A DNA stretch of 64,000 nt. Origin: Desmodesmus armatus. Lineage: Eukaryota > Chlorophyta > Chlorophyceae > Sphaeropleales > Scenedesmaceae. The stretch covers positions 62,001-126,000 of the forward strand of contig VIIQ02000849.1 of assembly GCA_007449985.2 (NCBI GenBank), written 5' to 3'. The notes below the pieces were generated by a model. That model saw only the letters and a program-made list of their open reading frames with translations, had not been told where the DNA came from and searched no databases. Below, in pieces: positions 1-13,100 of the stretch (position 1 is its first letter; the number at the start of each line of letters is the position of its first letter). A program made the position numbers and the translations under genes.

Positions 1-2494
1 GTGAGGTCGTTCTTGATCTGGGTGGGGTTGGGCTTGGGGGCAGCGGGTGAGGGGCTGGGGGGCAAGATTGTCATCTCCTCAACCTCAGGCTCCTCCTCCT
101 CCACTGGCTCCTCCACTGGTACCTCCTCATCACCAGTGGTGTCGGCTGTGTTGTCATCCTCAGGCACGGACTTGTTGGTGGGTGCATCAGGCAGGCACTG
201 TACAGGCAGCAGCACATGCAGCAGCATTCACAGACAGGTTCAGGTCGCATTCCTTCAAGCATGCCTGCGCTGACTGTATACCAGGCCATAGCAGCGCAGT
301 AGCCAGGCTTCTTCATCCACAGCACTAGGTCTTGAGGGTGGCGTTGTTGGTGCAACGACACAGGCAAAAACATAGATCAGTCACCAGTCTCTCACCTTCT
401 GGGCAGCAGACGCCTCTGCAACAGCGAGGGCTTGTGCGACAGCTTGTCCCTTGCCGGAAGCCACAGCCTGGGCGAAGGCCTGGGCCAGTGCCTGTCCTGC
501 AGGACTGTTGCAGTCACCTCCAGAGGCAGCAACCGCTTGAGCAATGGCCACGGCAGCAGGCTTGCTGCGCTCACAGCCGCAGGCAAGGTCGTCCTTCAGC
601 TTCTCTGAGCTGGCAGGGGGCTGGGTGGGGGTGTTGGTGGTTGTCTTGGGGGTGGCGTCGTTGGTGCCGGTGACGGTGCCACCACCAACCACGGGGCTGG
701 GGCTTGGCACAACCTCAGGCTTGGGGCTGCGCTTGGGCTTGGGGCTGCGCTTAGGCTTGGGGCTGGGGCTGGGCACTGGTGCAGGGGGTGCTGGGCTTGG
801 GCTGGGCACAGGTGCAGGGGGTGCTGTGCTTGGGCTGGGCACGGGCGCAGGGGGTGCTGGGCTTGGTGTGACTTCAGGGGTCTTGGGAGCACAAACAGGG
901 CAGCACTGCAGGCACACGCATGGCAGGTGTCAGTGACCAGGTTGATCACAAAGTTGCACACCTTGATGTAGTCAATAGTATGATTGTGTGAGCTCATTCA
1001 ATGCAGGCATAGGTTATGCCAATCAGACCATCATGAGGTAGCATGTGCATGCAGTGGCCCTGCACAGGAGGCTGAACCCGCTTCATTGTGCCAACAAGGA
1101 CTGCGCATTTCTCCCTCAATTGCCCTACCTTCTGCAGGCCAGCAGCGGCAATGGCCTCCGCAAACGCGACAGCCTCGGCTGTGCCCTTGCCTTCAGCAAC
1201 AGCTTGAGCAGCTGCGCATGCAAGAAACAGTGCAGGTCAGCAGAAGATGGCAAGCAGCTCAGCACCAAGCAGAACAAAGCATGCAGGTTGAAACTCTGGA
1301 CTGCAGGAGAAGCCTGCATGGGCCACCATGCAACATGCAAGGCTGCAGGACACAACATGGAATTGTATGCATGTAAAGAACCTTCCATGCTAAGCTGCAG
1401 GACTGCGAATCATTGCAGGCATGGCTGATTGAGCTTCTTAGGCAACCATCCACCAACCAACTGCATGACTGCTTAGGCTCGGCAGCACAAGGCCTCAGAA
1501 GCCCCACCTGCGAGGCTCTGTGCCACACCACCGCAGTCGCCTCCCTCGGCCTTGGCAGCGGCCTGTGCAAGTGCCACGGCAGTGGGCTGCTCGCAGGCGC
1601 AGTCGCAGGTCAGGGCCTCGTAGATGGCTTCTGCTACGGCCTGGGCATTTGCTTGCGCAACACCTGCAGTGCACACAAGGAGTCAGCACAGGTCCAGCAC
1701 AGCTGTGCGCAAGCCTCAGAGGGAAGGCAACTGCAGTCATAGGCGTGCTTGTGCTGGCAAAGCCCTCACTACAGGAATCAGGTGCTTGCACATAACATGC
1801 TCAGTCTGTTGTTGTGGAACAGTGCCTGCTGCCAATACTGTTACTGTTACTGTTACTGTTACATGGTTCAGGCTGAGCCTGAACACCCCGTAGGGAGCCA
1901 ACGAGGCTTATGGGGTATCGGCATCATAGAACGCATCTGAATAGACATCGTAGAACTCATCTGAGAATGCACTGACGAACATATCGGAAGCATCAGGGGC
2001 CAACCCATCCTCATCAACACCCAAGAGGGTACACATATACACATGCAGGACCTGCAAGGCGGTCTCACCTCCGGCAGCTTCAGCGATGGCTTGGGCAGCA
2101 GCTTGGGCGTTGCCGGATGCTGCTGCTTGGGCGACAGCCTCAGCCACTCCTTGACCAGTCTTCAGGCAATCGCAGACGGCCTTGGCTGATGCCTGCGCTT
2201 GGCTGACAGCGGTGCCTCCTGTAGATGTTGCAACAGCGCTGGCAGAGGCAAACGCTGCACAGATGTTACCGTCCTGGTCTGGTGGGGTGTAGACGGGCTG
2301 GTGCAACTTGCGAGCTGCAGGGCAGGCAGGGGATGAGGGGATAAAGGCAGTGTCAGTGGGGTGTTCAGCTGTGCTGTTCAACAGGAAGACAGGTGATGCT
2401 GCTGCTCCGACACGGCACCAGCGTGCAGCAACCGCTCACCGTCAGCCAGGCTGATCGCTACTACCAGCATGCACGCCAAGAAGGCCGCTTTCAT
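1..2494 (-). CDS. Secreted modular Ala-rich / Ser-Pro-rich protein (5'-complete, 3' end off window)
   Basis: Six exons read on the minus strand with agreeing phases: 2494-2440, 2314-2069, 1663-1508, 1211-1129, 905-396 and 197-1 (continues off the left edge). The first exon encodes a signal peptide ([19 protein letters not shown]). Three related modules follow. Each has a cysteine pair (CDC, CDCAC, ACGC), alternating Ala segments such as [20 protein letters not shown], and in two cases a GGDC turn followed by AEGKG- or ASGKG-type Ala-rich stretches ending in QK. Exon 5 carries a proline linker of repeated [13 protein letters not shown], like hydroxyproline-rich linkers of algal wall proteins, plus KPKRS repeats. 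Exon 6 is acidic ([13 protein letters not shown]) and ends [10 protein letters not shown], which resembles the start of the next module ([11 protein letters not shown]), so more modules probably lie outside. Inferred role: extracellular matrix or wall structural protein. I recognise no catalytic domain and no named family. Confidence 0.7.
1836..1862. repeat. Hexanucleotide microsatellite (TACTGT)n
   Basis: About four and a half tandem copies of TACTGT inside intron 2 of the Ala-rich gene. A similar but imperfect run lies near 46471. Confidence 0.8.
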
Positions 2495-2655
2495 CTTGCT
2501 GGCTGTTGTTTCTGTTTGCTAGGTTGCTGATGGTGACGAGCGAGCAGTCTCGAACACCCACACAACAACGAGACCAAATCGCAAGCTTGGTTGTTGGATC
2601 ACTTTGAGAGCTTTCAGAACGTCGAGATATTGGCTTCAGGGAGTCACGGGGGAGG

Positions 2656-2665
2656 CCTTATAAGG
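2656..2665 (-). promoter_or_regulatory. Candidate TATA box of the Ala-rich gene
   Basis: The palindromic CCTTATAAGG lies about 160 bases upstream of the ATG at 2494, a reasonable place for a core promoter with a short 5' leader. This rests on motif and position only. Confidence 0.35.
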
Positions 2666-3094
2666 GGCTGGCAAAGCGCAAACCCTCGTGACAGTCAGTC
2701 AGACAGGGACGTGCAAGGCCCCTGATCCGCCGCTCAATGTATTGCAATTCAAATTTCATAGAACACCCACACACCCGTCGGTCCAGGGGTACACCGGCCA
2801 GTGAGCTCCGAGTCCATGACATGATGCCTTGGCGCCGATTGGTCAACAAGGGCCGTGGGCGACCAGCAGGCCGTCTGGGAGAATTGGGCTGTCGAAATCT
2901 CGCCAAGAATCCTCAGGCTGCCTCTGATCAACCCAGGCTGCTCTTCTAGCCGCTTCTTCCCTCCTGCCCAGCCCCTCCTCAATGCACTGATCCACAGCTG
3001 CTGCTGCTGGCTGGTGTGCTGGCATCCCCACCCAGCCCACCAACCCCTGATTGCGGCCCCAAAAACCACAACAGCATGGCATATGCGTGTGCCA
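2666..3094. other. Intergenic, no gene seen
   Basis: Only short chance reading frames. It separates the Ala-rich gene promoter from the decayed LINE that begins near 3095. Confidence 0.5.
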
Positions 3095-6000
3095 CAGTGG
3101 GGTATGGTGGCATTGCCTGCGTGGTTGTGCAGGCGCATGTAACAGCCATGCATGCAAAGGTCATGGCAACACTGCTGCACCCCCACAAGCACGCATGGAA
3201 GCTGTTCATGCGGGCCAACCTGGAGCGCGCAGCACCACAGGTGGAAGTGCGGCTGCTGCTGCAGCAGCATTCCTCTGGACAGGCAGCAGCAGCAGCACGT
3301 CGATAGCTGCTCCTCCCCAGGTACGCAGCGCACGTTGCCGCGTTCCAGGCCGCCTGGGGTTGCACAGGCGGGTCTTGCACAAGAGCATGGCAGTAGCCTG
3401 CTGAGCAGACTAAGTTGAAGCCAGTGATGGGAAACCACAGCGTGACTAGCTCCGTTGCAGGTGGGCTGTCTGTCCCCAGCAGGAATGGGAATGGGACTGA
3501 AGGGAAGCAGGGCTTGAGTATAGTATGTACTGAGCAGTAACAGCACTTGGACTGTGACTTGTCGTCTCTCAACCCAGATGGTGTAGACTGACTCCCCATG
3601 TCCCATACCCTTTCAGGTATGTTGCTAGTCCTCTAGCAAGACCAGGCACCTGAACATAAGGACACAATATGAATGCGATGCCCTGTAAAGGCACGCACAC
3701 GCTCACTTTGGCACTTCAGCACTTTCATCCTACCACGTCATGCAGCGGGTACTCCGCAGCGCTTACCAAAGGGCATTAATCATTTCGGGCCTCGTCCAGC
3801 ACAACAAGGTTTAACTATTGCAACTTTATCAGTCGTGTTGCAGGTGTCGCTTGGGTCGCGAGGGATCTAGGTGCGTCTCCCACGAGGTGATGTGCGCACA
3901 GCTCGAGGCACGTCATCGGACTCAATCTGTCGACGCGAACGATTTTTCTTGCGTTAGACACAGGATTTTCAGCAGCCTGGTTGGTATCACGGGCCCAGTA
4001 CTCTGTGACGAGTTCGGAACTGTTGGCGCAGTTCTCTTCGGGTTCCTAAACTTTGCTGTCGTGTTGCTGTCCATAAGCGAGCCACCGTACATGATACTCG
4101 AGTTTGGGTGAGTTTGGGTGAGTATACCTGTGGCTGAGTTACAGCTTCACCATCATACTCGATTCACCTGCAATCATCTCTGGTGGAGGTGGAGGCAGGT
4201 CCCTGCCATCATACTTGTATGGCTGGAGGAGTGCAGCATGAAACACAATGTGCAGCTTCATGGTGTCAGGCTGTTTCAGCGTCTTCCCACATTTGCGCTA
4301 CGCCCCGTTACAGTTGGTAGCGGAGCGCTGTGCTGCTCCGCTCTGCAGGCACGACCCTAGGACAGGTGGCAGCGCGCTTGTCCTACCTGACAGCAAATGA
4401 CGGCCTGGTGCTGCCAGCGGCATGGCCGGCAACTCTACAGGTTCCAGCGCAACCGCAGTGAGAGTTGGACCCACAGGGCAAGTGGGCGCGGCAGCAGGGC
4501 CACGATGCAGTATATTGGTATGAGGTGCAGCCGGACGGCAGCCTCCGCTGCCTTAATGCAGAGCCTGACGTGCCTTCTGACACCGCGTCACCACTGCTGG
4601 CAGGCTGGTGCTGGCATCGTGCTGCTTAGTGTTCGCGCTCTTGGGCGGCCCCCACGGGCAGCACAAGCAGCAGCAGCGGCAACCAGGGGGACGCAGCAGG
4701 AGCCTGTGGAGGCGTACTATCTGGTAGGGCTATGCCATCCCGGGGATGATGTTCAGGTAGACCCCGCTGTCTGGGGGTTTGGCCGGACTTGCCAGCGGCA
4801 CTGCTGCGGTATCTGTTAGGGAAGCCACCTGCAGGCTGGTGCAGCTCAAGTGCAGTCGCAGCCTGGGTGGGTTCGCGCTGTGGGTATACGATGCTGGTGG
4901 CGTGACAGCGAGGGTAACCTGGCACCGAGCTCAACCCTGCAGCAGCTGTAAACCAAGCACAAGTGTAGCTTTGCAGAGCAGCTGCAAGTGGGCTTGACCA
5001 ACGGCAGCACCAGCCGCAGCATCACTGCTGCCGGGCAGATGGCAGCTTGTGATGCTGCTTGGATGCACGCCAGCCCAGCTCGACAGCATGTCATGCAGCG
5101 AGTGGCAGACAGAGGAGCTACAGCAGCAGGGTCACAGCCAACAGCCTGGCGGCAGCAGCAGGACTTGCAGCAAGTCTGCACCAGCTGTGGACGACATGGC
5201 ACCCTCTGGTGCGGGGCCTGCCACCTGCTTCACCAGCAGACTCAGACTGGGTGGCAGCATACCACCGGGCTGCTGACAAGTGCCTGCCACAGCCTTTTCA
5301 GGTCTTTGGGTGGCAGCTGCTACATGCAGCTGTCATGGTTGGGGGCAGTAGAGTGTATGCTGCCGCTAACATGCAGCTGGCAGCTTGGAGCTGCTGCGGT
5401 GCTGCTGTCCGTAGCATTTGCAGGATAGGGAGAAGGGATTACATCACCAGGCTGGTATAGCACAGCACAGCAGCAGCATGGGCAGGATGGAAAAGGGGGG
5501 GGGGGGTCACAGCAGCATCACCCACCCCAGGTCAGCATGCCGCAGCAGCAGGGACCAGGTGGGGGTGGGGAAGCACAGCAGCAGCAGCAGCCGTGCCAGC
5601 CGAGTCTCTGTCCCACATGTTTGTGCAGTGCCCTGTGGCGGTGACCGTGTGGGCGTGGTTTGCGCGGGTGTGGCAAAGAGTGCAGCCAGGGCAATGGTGG
5701 ATTTTAGCAGCGTCCGCATCCTGCTGCTGGATGACAGCTCGGTGTGGCAGCCGCCAGCGCCGCAGCGCCAGCTCTGGACGCACCTGCGGTTGCTGCTGCT
5801 GGCGTCTGTTTGGGTGGTTCGGTGTGCCGGCGAGGGCCGCCCATACAGCAGCACAGCTATCAACCATCGGTTCAGTGCAGAGTTGCAGCAGCAGCTCTCG
5901 CAAGACTGGATCAGAACACAAGAGGACATCCGCCTCAACTCTGGGGTGCCTCTGTCCTGGCTACGGGGCAGCACCCTGGTCCTGTTGCCGGAGCGGTTTG

Positions 6001-6625
6001 CTGCAAAGTGGCAGCAGCTAGGAGCGCTGTATGTATTCGGAGATGTCACAGGGCCCCGCCTTGTGCTGCATGGGGATCCGTAGTGGGCTGGCGGCTTGGG
6101 CAGACTTGGCGATGGGCAGGTTGCACTGGGACTTACCTTGTATGTTTCAGTTGGCCTTGTACCTCGCTCACAGACATCGGTGTGTGTCTGTTGCCCGGGG
6201 TCATGTGCGGAGCCGTTGCTGTCAGGGCAGCCGCCTCGTCTTGCATTGCCATGCTATTTTGTAGGCCAGCTGGGCTGGCAGGTGCTGTTTTGTGCCTGCT
6301 GCTTAGCCACCTTCTAGTTTTTAGGCCCTGGTTTTAGGGGGCTGGCCCTGCCCACTGGTGGGGTGTGCAGGTATTTGTGGCATGTCGAGCACCGTGTGCC
6401 CTGTCCTTCTCACCTCTGCTCGATGCGTTTCTGCTCGCCGCCTGTTTGCTTCTTATCCCGAATTACTTCTTTAGTGTTTTTGCAGGTGCATGGTTGGGCC
6501 CTGATGCCTGCTGGTGGTGAATTGCGCTGTGACGCGCCGCCTACGTGACCACGTGGGAGGGGGCGTTTTGCGCCCTCACGGCGCAAAACTTGACTTCGCT
6601 CTTGTGACCTGCTCCAAACAAAGTT
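3095..6625 (+). mobile_element. Decayed L1-type LINE, 3' half (copy E)
   Basis: Fragments in changing frames match the C-terminal half of ORF2 in copy B. 3100-3300 encodes GGIACVVVQAHVTAMHAKVM and LFMRANLERAAP, against copy B residues near 57820-57930. 4330-4600 encodes the DGLVLPAAW and WYEVQPDGSLRCLNAEPD segment. 5050-5360 encodes ASPADSDWVAAYHRAADK and VFGWQLLHAAVMVGGSRVYA. 5590-5900 encodes the zinc-binding SLSHMFVQCPVAVTVWAWF segment. 5930-6083 encodes the C-terminus ending LVLHGDP and a stop. The non-coding tail (about 6480-6625) keeps GCTCTTGTGACCTGCTCC, the conserved 3' end of the family. Stops and frameshifts throughout mean it is dead. It retains a segment (about 5740-5830) that copy B has lost. 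Confidence 0.8.
3480..4325. other. Unrelated insert inside LINE copy E
   Basis: Between two stretches that align with neighbouring parts of copy B (near 58170 and 58200) lie about 850 bases without LINE similarity. The right edge carries an 8-bp inverted pair AGCGGAGC/GCTCCGCT around 4319-4342. It could be a second element or a replaced segment; no clear ends or target duplication were found. Confidence 0.4.
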
Positions 6626-7125
6626 TAGAAGGGAGCAGGCAAAAAAGAGATGAGACAGTATTTCTCTTCTGTCCGTGTTGGTGTTACAATCCTACAAAAA
6701 CCACATGCCTTGCTTCATGCCCACGTTGACAAGTGGGCACTCGCGGCCAAATCTGTCCACAAAGAAACACACGAACATGCGCAGCCCCTGCTTTGGGGCA
6801 ACCCAAGCACGCATGACCCAGCTGTCATTGGGCCAGGCTTCACCACAGAGCACACCCATCCAACGTGGCCAGAGTACAAGAAATACCCAAGGGCTGCCCC
6901 TAGCCCACCCAGCTTGCACCCTCCTTCTCAAACTGTGAACGGAGCTCTGACCACAGAAGGTGTGCTGGTGGCTCATCGCGCACTAGGAGGCAAGCCCTGC
7001 CCACATTCACCATGTGTGTCTGGCCAATATCAGACCACCATGTGAATCTGGCGCAAGATTACCAACAGCGCGAGAAGTCATGGCCACACAACAACCTACA
7101 ACACTCACAAAGAGTATGTAAGTAA

Positions 7126-7153
7126 CTACGCCTATGGCGAACCATAGGCGTAG
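7126..7153. repeat. Perfect 12-bp hairpin with 4-base loop
   Basis: CTACGCCTATGG, loop CGAA, CCATAGGCGTAG. A second perfect palindrome, TCTAGCATGCTAGA, lies at 7179-7192. They sit in gene-free DNA; no element could be tied to them. Confidence 0.85.
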
Positions 7154-8829
7154 GTTAAGGCTGAAAGGGGCGTGCATGTCTAGCATGCTAGACTACCACA
7201 CCCCCCACCTGACCATCCGGCCCGAGGGCATGGAGGGGACCCACAAGAAGCACACGCATGTGTTCAACGACATAACCAGTCCACACAAAGCAACAAACCC
7301 TTGAACAACGCTGATTAAGGCATGCAGAAACATCAGGTGGGTTGGGGTGTCGTGATGCAGGAAACAAACCACCATCTTTTCCCTGTATGGTTGCCCTGTT
7401 GTCCCTTGCACACAAGACCAAGACACCCAAAAGCCATGGCCACATCCCAATGGCATGTCATGTGCAGCAGCAGAACAGCATGACAACGAACATGCTAGTT
7501 GGTCTGCATGCCCCCCTGGGCATGTAGCACAAAGCAGCGACCTTGCGGCAAGCGCTAAGTGTATAGGCACAGATCCAAGGGTGACCAGACCGCCAAAACA
7601 TGCACAAGAAGGGGAAGCCAAAACCAAGGCTATCAGGAGCCCACTGCCAAGTTGGGCCTAGTTATGCCTTGGTGACTGCAATGCCGTGACAAGCGCTTTC
7701 TCTCCATCAACCCTACGTCCATTGATTGAGAGAAGGGGCTGACACTCATGCGGCAAGTATTGCACTGTGCACACTCATAGCAAGAAATCTGCGACAGTGA
7801 CACATCTTGGCCCTAGAGCACTGATACGTATGACAGGTCGCAGTCCAACCTGGGTATGACATGTCGCACTGCAAACTGCACAAGGACTTGCAGTCAGCAG
7901 CAGAGCTCACTCAAAACCACATCATCTGTGCCGACATTGCCTTGACTCAGGTACACCTACAAAGCAAAGGCTGATGTAGAAGGTGACACTGTCTGCTTTC
8001 CTGCCTTGTCCAAGGCTACTGCTAGCGATTGTGTCCCTGAGCGCACAAAAGTGACGTAGGCGCTCCAACAATCACAGCACAACCTGCTGCTATGGCCAGA
8101 GCAGCACGTACGGTCGCACACCAGGGCCCGATGTCAGCGACCGTTCCACCGTCGCCACGAGGGCCAACAAGAGCACAAAAGCGTGGCACGTAGTGCTGTT
8201 AAGACACATTGTGCATGCGAGCGGTGACGAGCCAACAGTCACGAGCAGAGCAGTCTTCAGCTATGGCAGCTGAGACTGGAAATGCTATGGCCCTACCGGG
8301 GACTCCACAACCCGATGTTGAGTTGTAAGATATGAGTGGCTGTTGCACTCACACCACAAAAAGCAGTCTCGTCAGCAAGGTGTCAAACCTGGGCCATTGT
8401 CAGGCCCTGCTCAGTCTCCATCAACAGTTGTCAGCGCAAAGGCGCTGCCCCCGGCAAAACCACATGGTCACAGAGCACATATCCGACATAGCACACGGAA
8501 GCAGAGCATGGAGCGGGTGCGGCAGCAGGCCTAGTGCAGCCAAACCGCGAGACGCCACTAGTCAAGCAGTCACAGCCTCAGGCTGCGCTGCCCCGCAGGA
8601 TCAACATGCATTCATTTCCAGTCTTTTTGCACTCGCACAAGTGAAGTTAAAACAGTCGAACACTGCTGTGTCCATTAGTGGTTGCAGTGCCACACAGATG
8701 TTGACCACAAGTTTTAGCCCAAGAGCCCTAACCCAAATCCCAAACCCCTTGAGTGCAGCGACACAAGCCGTATGCCGCTGCACAGGCGCAGCTGCTGCAC
8801 ACAGTTGGGCAGAACAGCTGGCAATTGGA

Positions 8830-8872
8830 ACATCAGTACAGTCCCTTAGGGACATCAGTACAGTCCCTTAGG
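8830..8872. repeat. Two-copy tandem duplication of about 22 bp
   Basis: ACATCAGTACAGTCCCTTAGG is repeated back to back with one extra G. It looks like a slippage or repair duplication. Confidence 0.85.
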
Positions 8873-10166
8873 TCTCGAAGCCACAGAGGACTTTGCCACA
8901 TTGACGTGCTACCATTGTTGAACCAACCCAGGTAGGTGCGTCCTAATCCGCAATTCACAGCATTTTGAGTACTTCACCCGGAGGGACCCGAGCAGCAGGC
9001 CATCATGGCCCGGGTATGCACATAAAAGAAACTACTCCCTGACACACCCTTCCAACGGCCAACATCCCAAACACACCACACAGAGTGGGTGAACCTGACC
9101 CATTCAGGGCTGCACCAAGGCAGGCTCCCTGTAGTTGCTGTTGAGAAAGGATCACTGATCAAGTGGGGGAATGCTGGCCCCTACAGTTGGGCAGAACGCC
9201 TGGGTGCCCACAAGTGTTTGTCGCACAGCAAATGCAGCCTAACAATCTGAAATACATGGTGCAAAACAGCCCACATACGGCCGCATGCAATCGCCAAGCC
9301 GTGGCGACAATCAAGACAGGCCCAAGTAGTGCTGGGGCAAGTTCAGCCATTGTGCGGTGAGTTGCAGCCTGGCAGGTGTGTGACACAGATCAACGGAGAG
9401 CTGCCCTGTCCTGGTATGCCGTCCACACGAGCTCTGAATGCAACAGGCACAAGAGCCAGAGATGCAGCTGCATGGCATTGCACCAGCCCATGCAAGTACT
9501 TTGCAAAACACCAGCAGGCAAGCACACAGATGTCGGGGTCAACACTAGCATGGTGTGCATCGGCACACCATGAGCAAGTAGGGCGCAAATCATGTGCACA
9601 AATGCACCACGTGATGCAGCCAGCGGATGCTGCCATGCATTGGCGCTGATGTGGTTGTGGACCAATGGAAGCCAGTAACCACTGGGTGCAAAGAAAAAGC
9701 AGACTACTCACAGCACAACAAAAGGCGGACAGCTCACAGCACAACTCAACTGCTGCACATGTCACAACAACACACACCAGCACTCAACTGCTGATGCCTG
9801 CAGCAGTCTCTGCTTGTCATGCAAATTACGGCAGCAGCATCACCCATGTCCACAGCACACGTGTGCTGTATTGGAAAAAAAACCCTTTTCCTGCACATTT
9901 TTTCCGAAACAAAAAATCCTGTGGTAGCTTATGGCATGCAAACCCTGGCGTGTGCCGTTCCATCCAAGGTCTCTGCAACGCTGCTAAGCCAATTAATGTG
10001 ACTGTCAGCTGTGCACCCTCATCCCACCTGATGTAAGCCCCAGATCCCAACCCAAGTCAGTCAGTGTGAGGCTCTCTTCAACAATGTCGTCATTGCCCCA
10101 TTGTCCCTCCTGTCTCACTGGTGCAGCCAACCCAGTGATTCACTGGCTGCACCCTCGTCCCACCCT

Positions 10167-13100
10167 TCACTGGGGGGGCTCTCCCTGCAGCCGCATCTGT
10201 TGCATCAGTTGCTGCATGCTCATCAGCTCACCCCCAGTTCCCACCTGCATCAGCGGCACCCCCTGCGGGTACTGCTGCCGCCTTGGCCCCTGCTGCTGCA
10301 GCACAGCCCACCCGGGTGACCCTCCCTGGGCTGCATACACGCCTGCCGCCCCACCCGCAGCAGCAGCAAAGTCAGCAGGCTGAGGTGTGACAGAGCCCAG
10401 CAGGGTGGCGGAGCCATCGACTGGCACTCTGTGCAGGGCAGCACCACTGCTGCCTGCGCTGGGTGCTGCCGCCATGTGCGACAGGTCCACCACTCCCAGG
10501 GACACAGGGATGTAAGGCCCAGCTGCTGCATTGGGCGCCAGCTGTGGCAGCCCACCACCCACCATCAGGGCCCTGGTGGCTGGACGCCACTATCATATGC
10601 AGGGGGCAGCTGCCCCGGCACGTACACCCCACCCGCTCCACCTGCCATGGAGCCTGCTGCGGCTCCTGGTGCAACAGCAGCAGCAGCTGGGTAGGGGACG
10701 CCTGCAGGCATGACCCAAATCTGCTGGGCACTGAAGCCTTGACTGACACTACCCTGTTGCTGTGCCAGGACAAAGGCCTGCTGCCCCTGGCCCTGGTACA
10801 CCCCCTGGCCCTGCACCTGTTGGAAGCCAGCTGCCGCAGGAGGGAGCTCCTGCATCAGCTGCTGCTGGAACTGAGGGCTAGCCGGATTCATTGCTGTGCT
10901 GTAGTAAGGCATCAGCGCCTGCTGCTGGCGCTGCTGCTGCAGCCATGCCTGCTGAGCGTGTCCCAGTGACACTGCTGCAGCACCTGCTGCTCCTGGCGGG
11001 GGCGGGGGCTGGGGCCACTGCTGCATGGGCACCTGCATGTACGCGGCTTGCGGCGCACCTGACATGGACTGCTCCATGCCTGCCTGTTGCATTGCCTGAG
11101 AGTGCTGCAGCACGTGCATGCCGAGCCCATGCTGGGCTTGCGGCGCTTGTAGGGGGCTGTTTCCCGCCCAGCCACGGAGCCCCTGAGCCTGAGGCGTCTC
11201 TCCCTGCCTCTGCTGCAGCGACAACGGCCCTGCTTGCTGGCCAGGAGACTGCAGCAGCTGCTGGGCATACGGTGGCTGCAGCCCACCCTGCCGCTGGTCA
11301 AGAGACCTCCGCTGCTGTGCAAAGGGCTGCCGTGTCAGCTGCTGCAGCTGCTGTGCACTGGCAGACCTGCGCTGCTCCCACTGCCACTGCTGCTGCACGC
11401 TGTACACACCCTGGGCCTGGGGCTGCAGCCCGCTGGCTGGATGCCCTGGCTCTGTGTGGCTGCTACTTGGGTGTTTGGTCCTGTCAATGCTGCTGCCACG
11501 GCTGCTGCTAGCCCTGCCAGCAACCAGCTGCTGCCTGCCAGCTGTTCCTGCAGCAGCAGCATACACCACAGCAGACAGAGCAAGACAATGAGCTGAATGC
11601 AGCCCCTCCATCAGTCATGTGATGATGAACAGCGTAGCACACAGCAACCAAAGCAGCTCTTTGCTGGGCAGCACATGCTACTGATGACAGAAAACCTTGG
11701 CCTGCCGGTAGGTCAGTGCATATGCAGCCCTTCTATTGGACTCCCAGTGCACACTGCATTGCCAGTGACATGCGTGCTGGCAGCTTTTGGTCCACACCAA
11801 CTGAGCATCTGGCCATCCCTCCCTCCCCCCCTCCCTTCCTCCCCCGCGCACCTGCAGCTGTCCTGGGTGCAGTCCCTGCAGCAGGTGCTGGAGAGGCCTG
11901 CTGCCTTGCTGCCTGCGACACAACTGAGAGCTCGCCTGGAGCTGCTGCTGCTGCCACTGCAGTGGGCAACACCTCAGGTATGTCACAGCTTTGCCGCATG
12001 TCTGACTGGGAGTGGGCATACCAGCAGTGCATACGTTGGCAGCGGCCAGCCTCAGGGCAGAGCTGCGTGCGGTACCTGACAGGCACGATACAGCAGCAGG
12101 ATACCAAGCAAAGCCACAACAGCATCAGCAGCAAGAGGTACAGCAACAACATCAGACACTAGTTGCAGATAAAGTTGTCCTCTGCAGGGAAGCTGAGGTT
12201 CCGGACAGAGCAAACCACCCCGTGCTGCTGGTATCTTGTGCTGATTGCTTTCACGCAGACATGCAGCTGGTGAGGGCGGCAGCATGTTGACTGGTGCTGC
12301 TGTGGCAGGACGTGAAACTCAGTGCCCTCCGTGCAGCAGCAGCTGCCCTGTCACGCAATCATGCACGTTGAAAAGTGTGGCAGGCGACTGGCAATGCAAC
12401 CTGCATGACGCGCCCAACTGCCTCTGCTGTGCATGCCTTGTTTCTGATTGTACAGCAACTGCCCTACTGCAGCACACTCACTTCTCTGGGTGCAGCCAAA
12501 CCTCGAACACCTGCAGCACACGTGGATTAGCAACAGCGCATGGTGTTGGTGCTCTCCACAAGTAATCAAGCCAGCAACAGCTCAGAAATAACGGTTGGCA
12601 GCAACAAGAGCCTATGCAAAGGCCCTGGCACAAGAACTGTAACTGGTGGTGTGACCGTCTGCCAAGCAACAGTTCAAAAGATCACTTTACGCATGACAGA
12701 CCACTCCTGCTTGTGACATGGTACTTACATTGTGGGACAGTGAGCATGCATCGCCTTCAGGGCAAGAGCGTCCGGATCCACGCTCTGTGCTGATGTTGGG
12801 ACACATCGCAGAGCTGTAGCGAAAGTACCTGAAGTCCCTGCGCCTCGCCCTCTCCCCAACATGACTGTAAGGGCAGTTCTGCCAAGGGTGTGGCTCTGAC
12901 TGCAGGCAAAGGAACATGAGTGTTGCAGAAAAAATAAACACTTAGCTTGCAGTATTACAGCCTGGCTTGGCGTTGTCGATGTGAGGGAGTTAGCCCCAGA
13001 TCTACTGTTGCGGCCAAGGACGATGTTGGCACGGTAAGGCACATGGGCTTGCTGTAACTAACCAAAGAAACATGGCATGAAAGATCTGCTACAAGTCGAT

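Larger units (their letters stand above)
6626..10166. other. Long intergenic stretch with no supported gene
   Basis: Reading frames are short, show no recognisable domains, and no chain of phase-compatible exons could be assembled. Base composition is richer in CA/TG dinucleotides than the coding regions. It holds two palindromes (7126-7153 and 7179-7192) and a small duplication (8830-8872). Confidence 0.5.

Noticed and set aside
6318..6342. TTTTAGGG near 6332 as a telomere repeat trace
   Set aside because: A single occurrence inside a LINE 3' UTR; telomeric DNA would show tandem copies.
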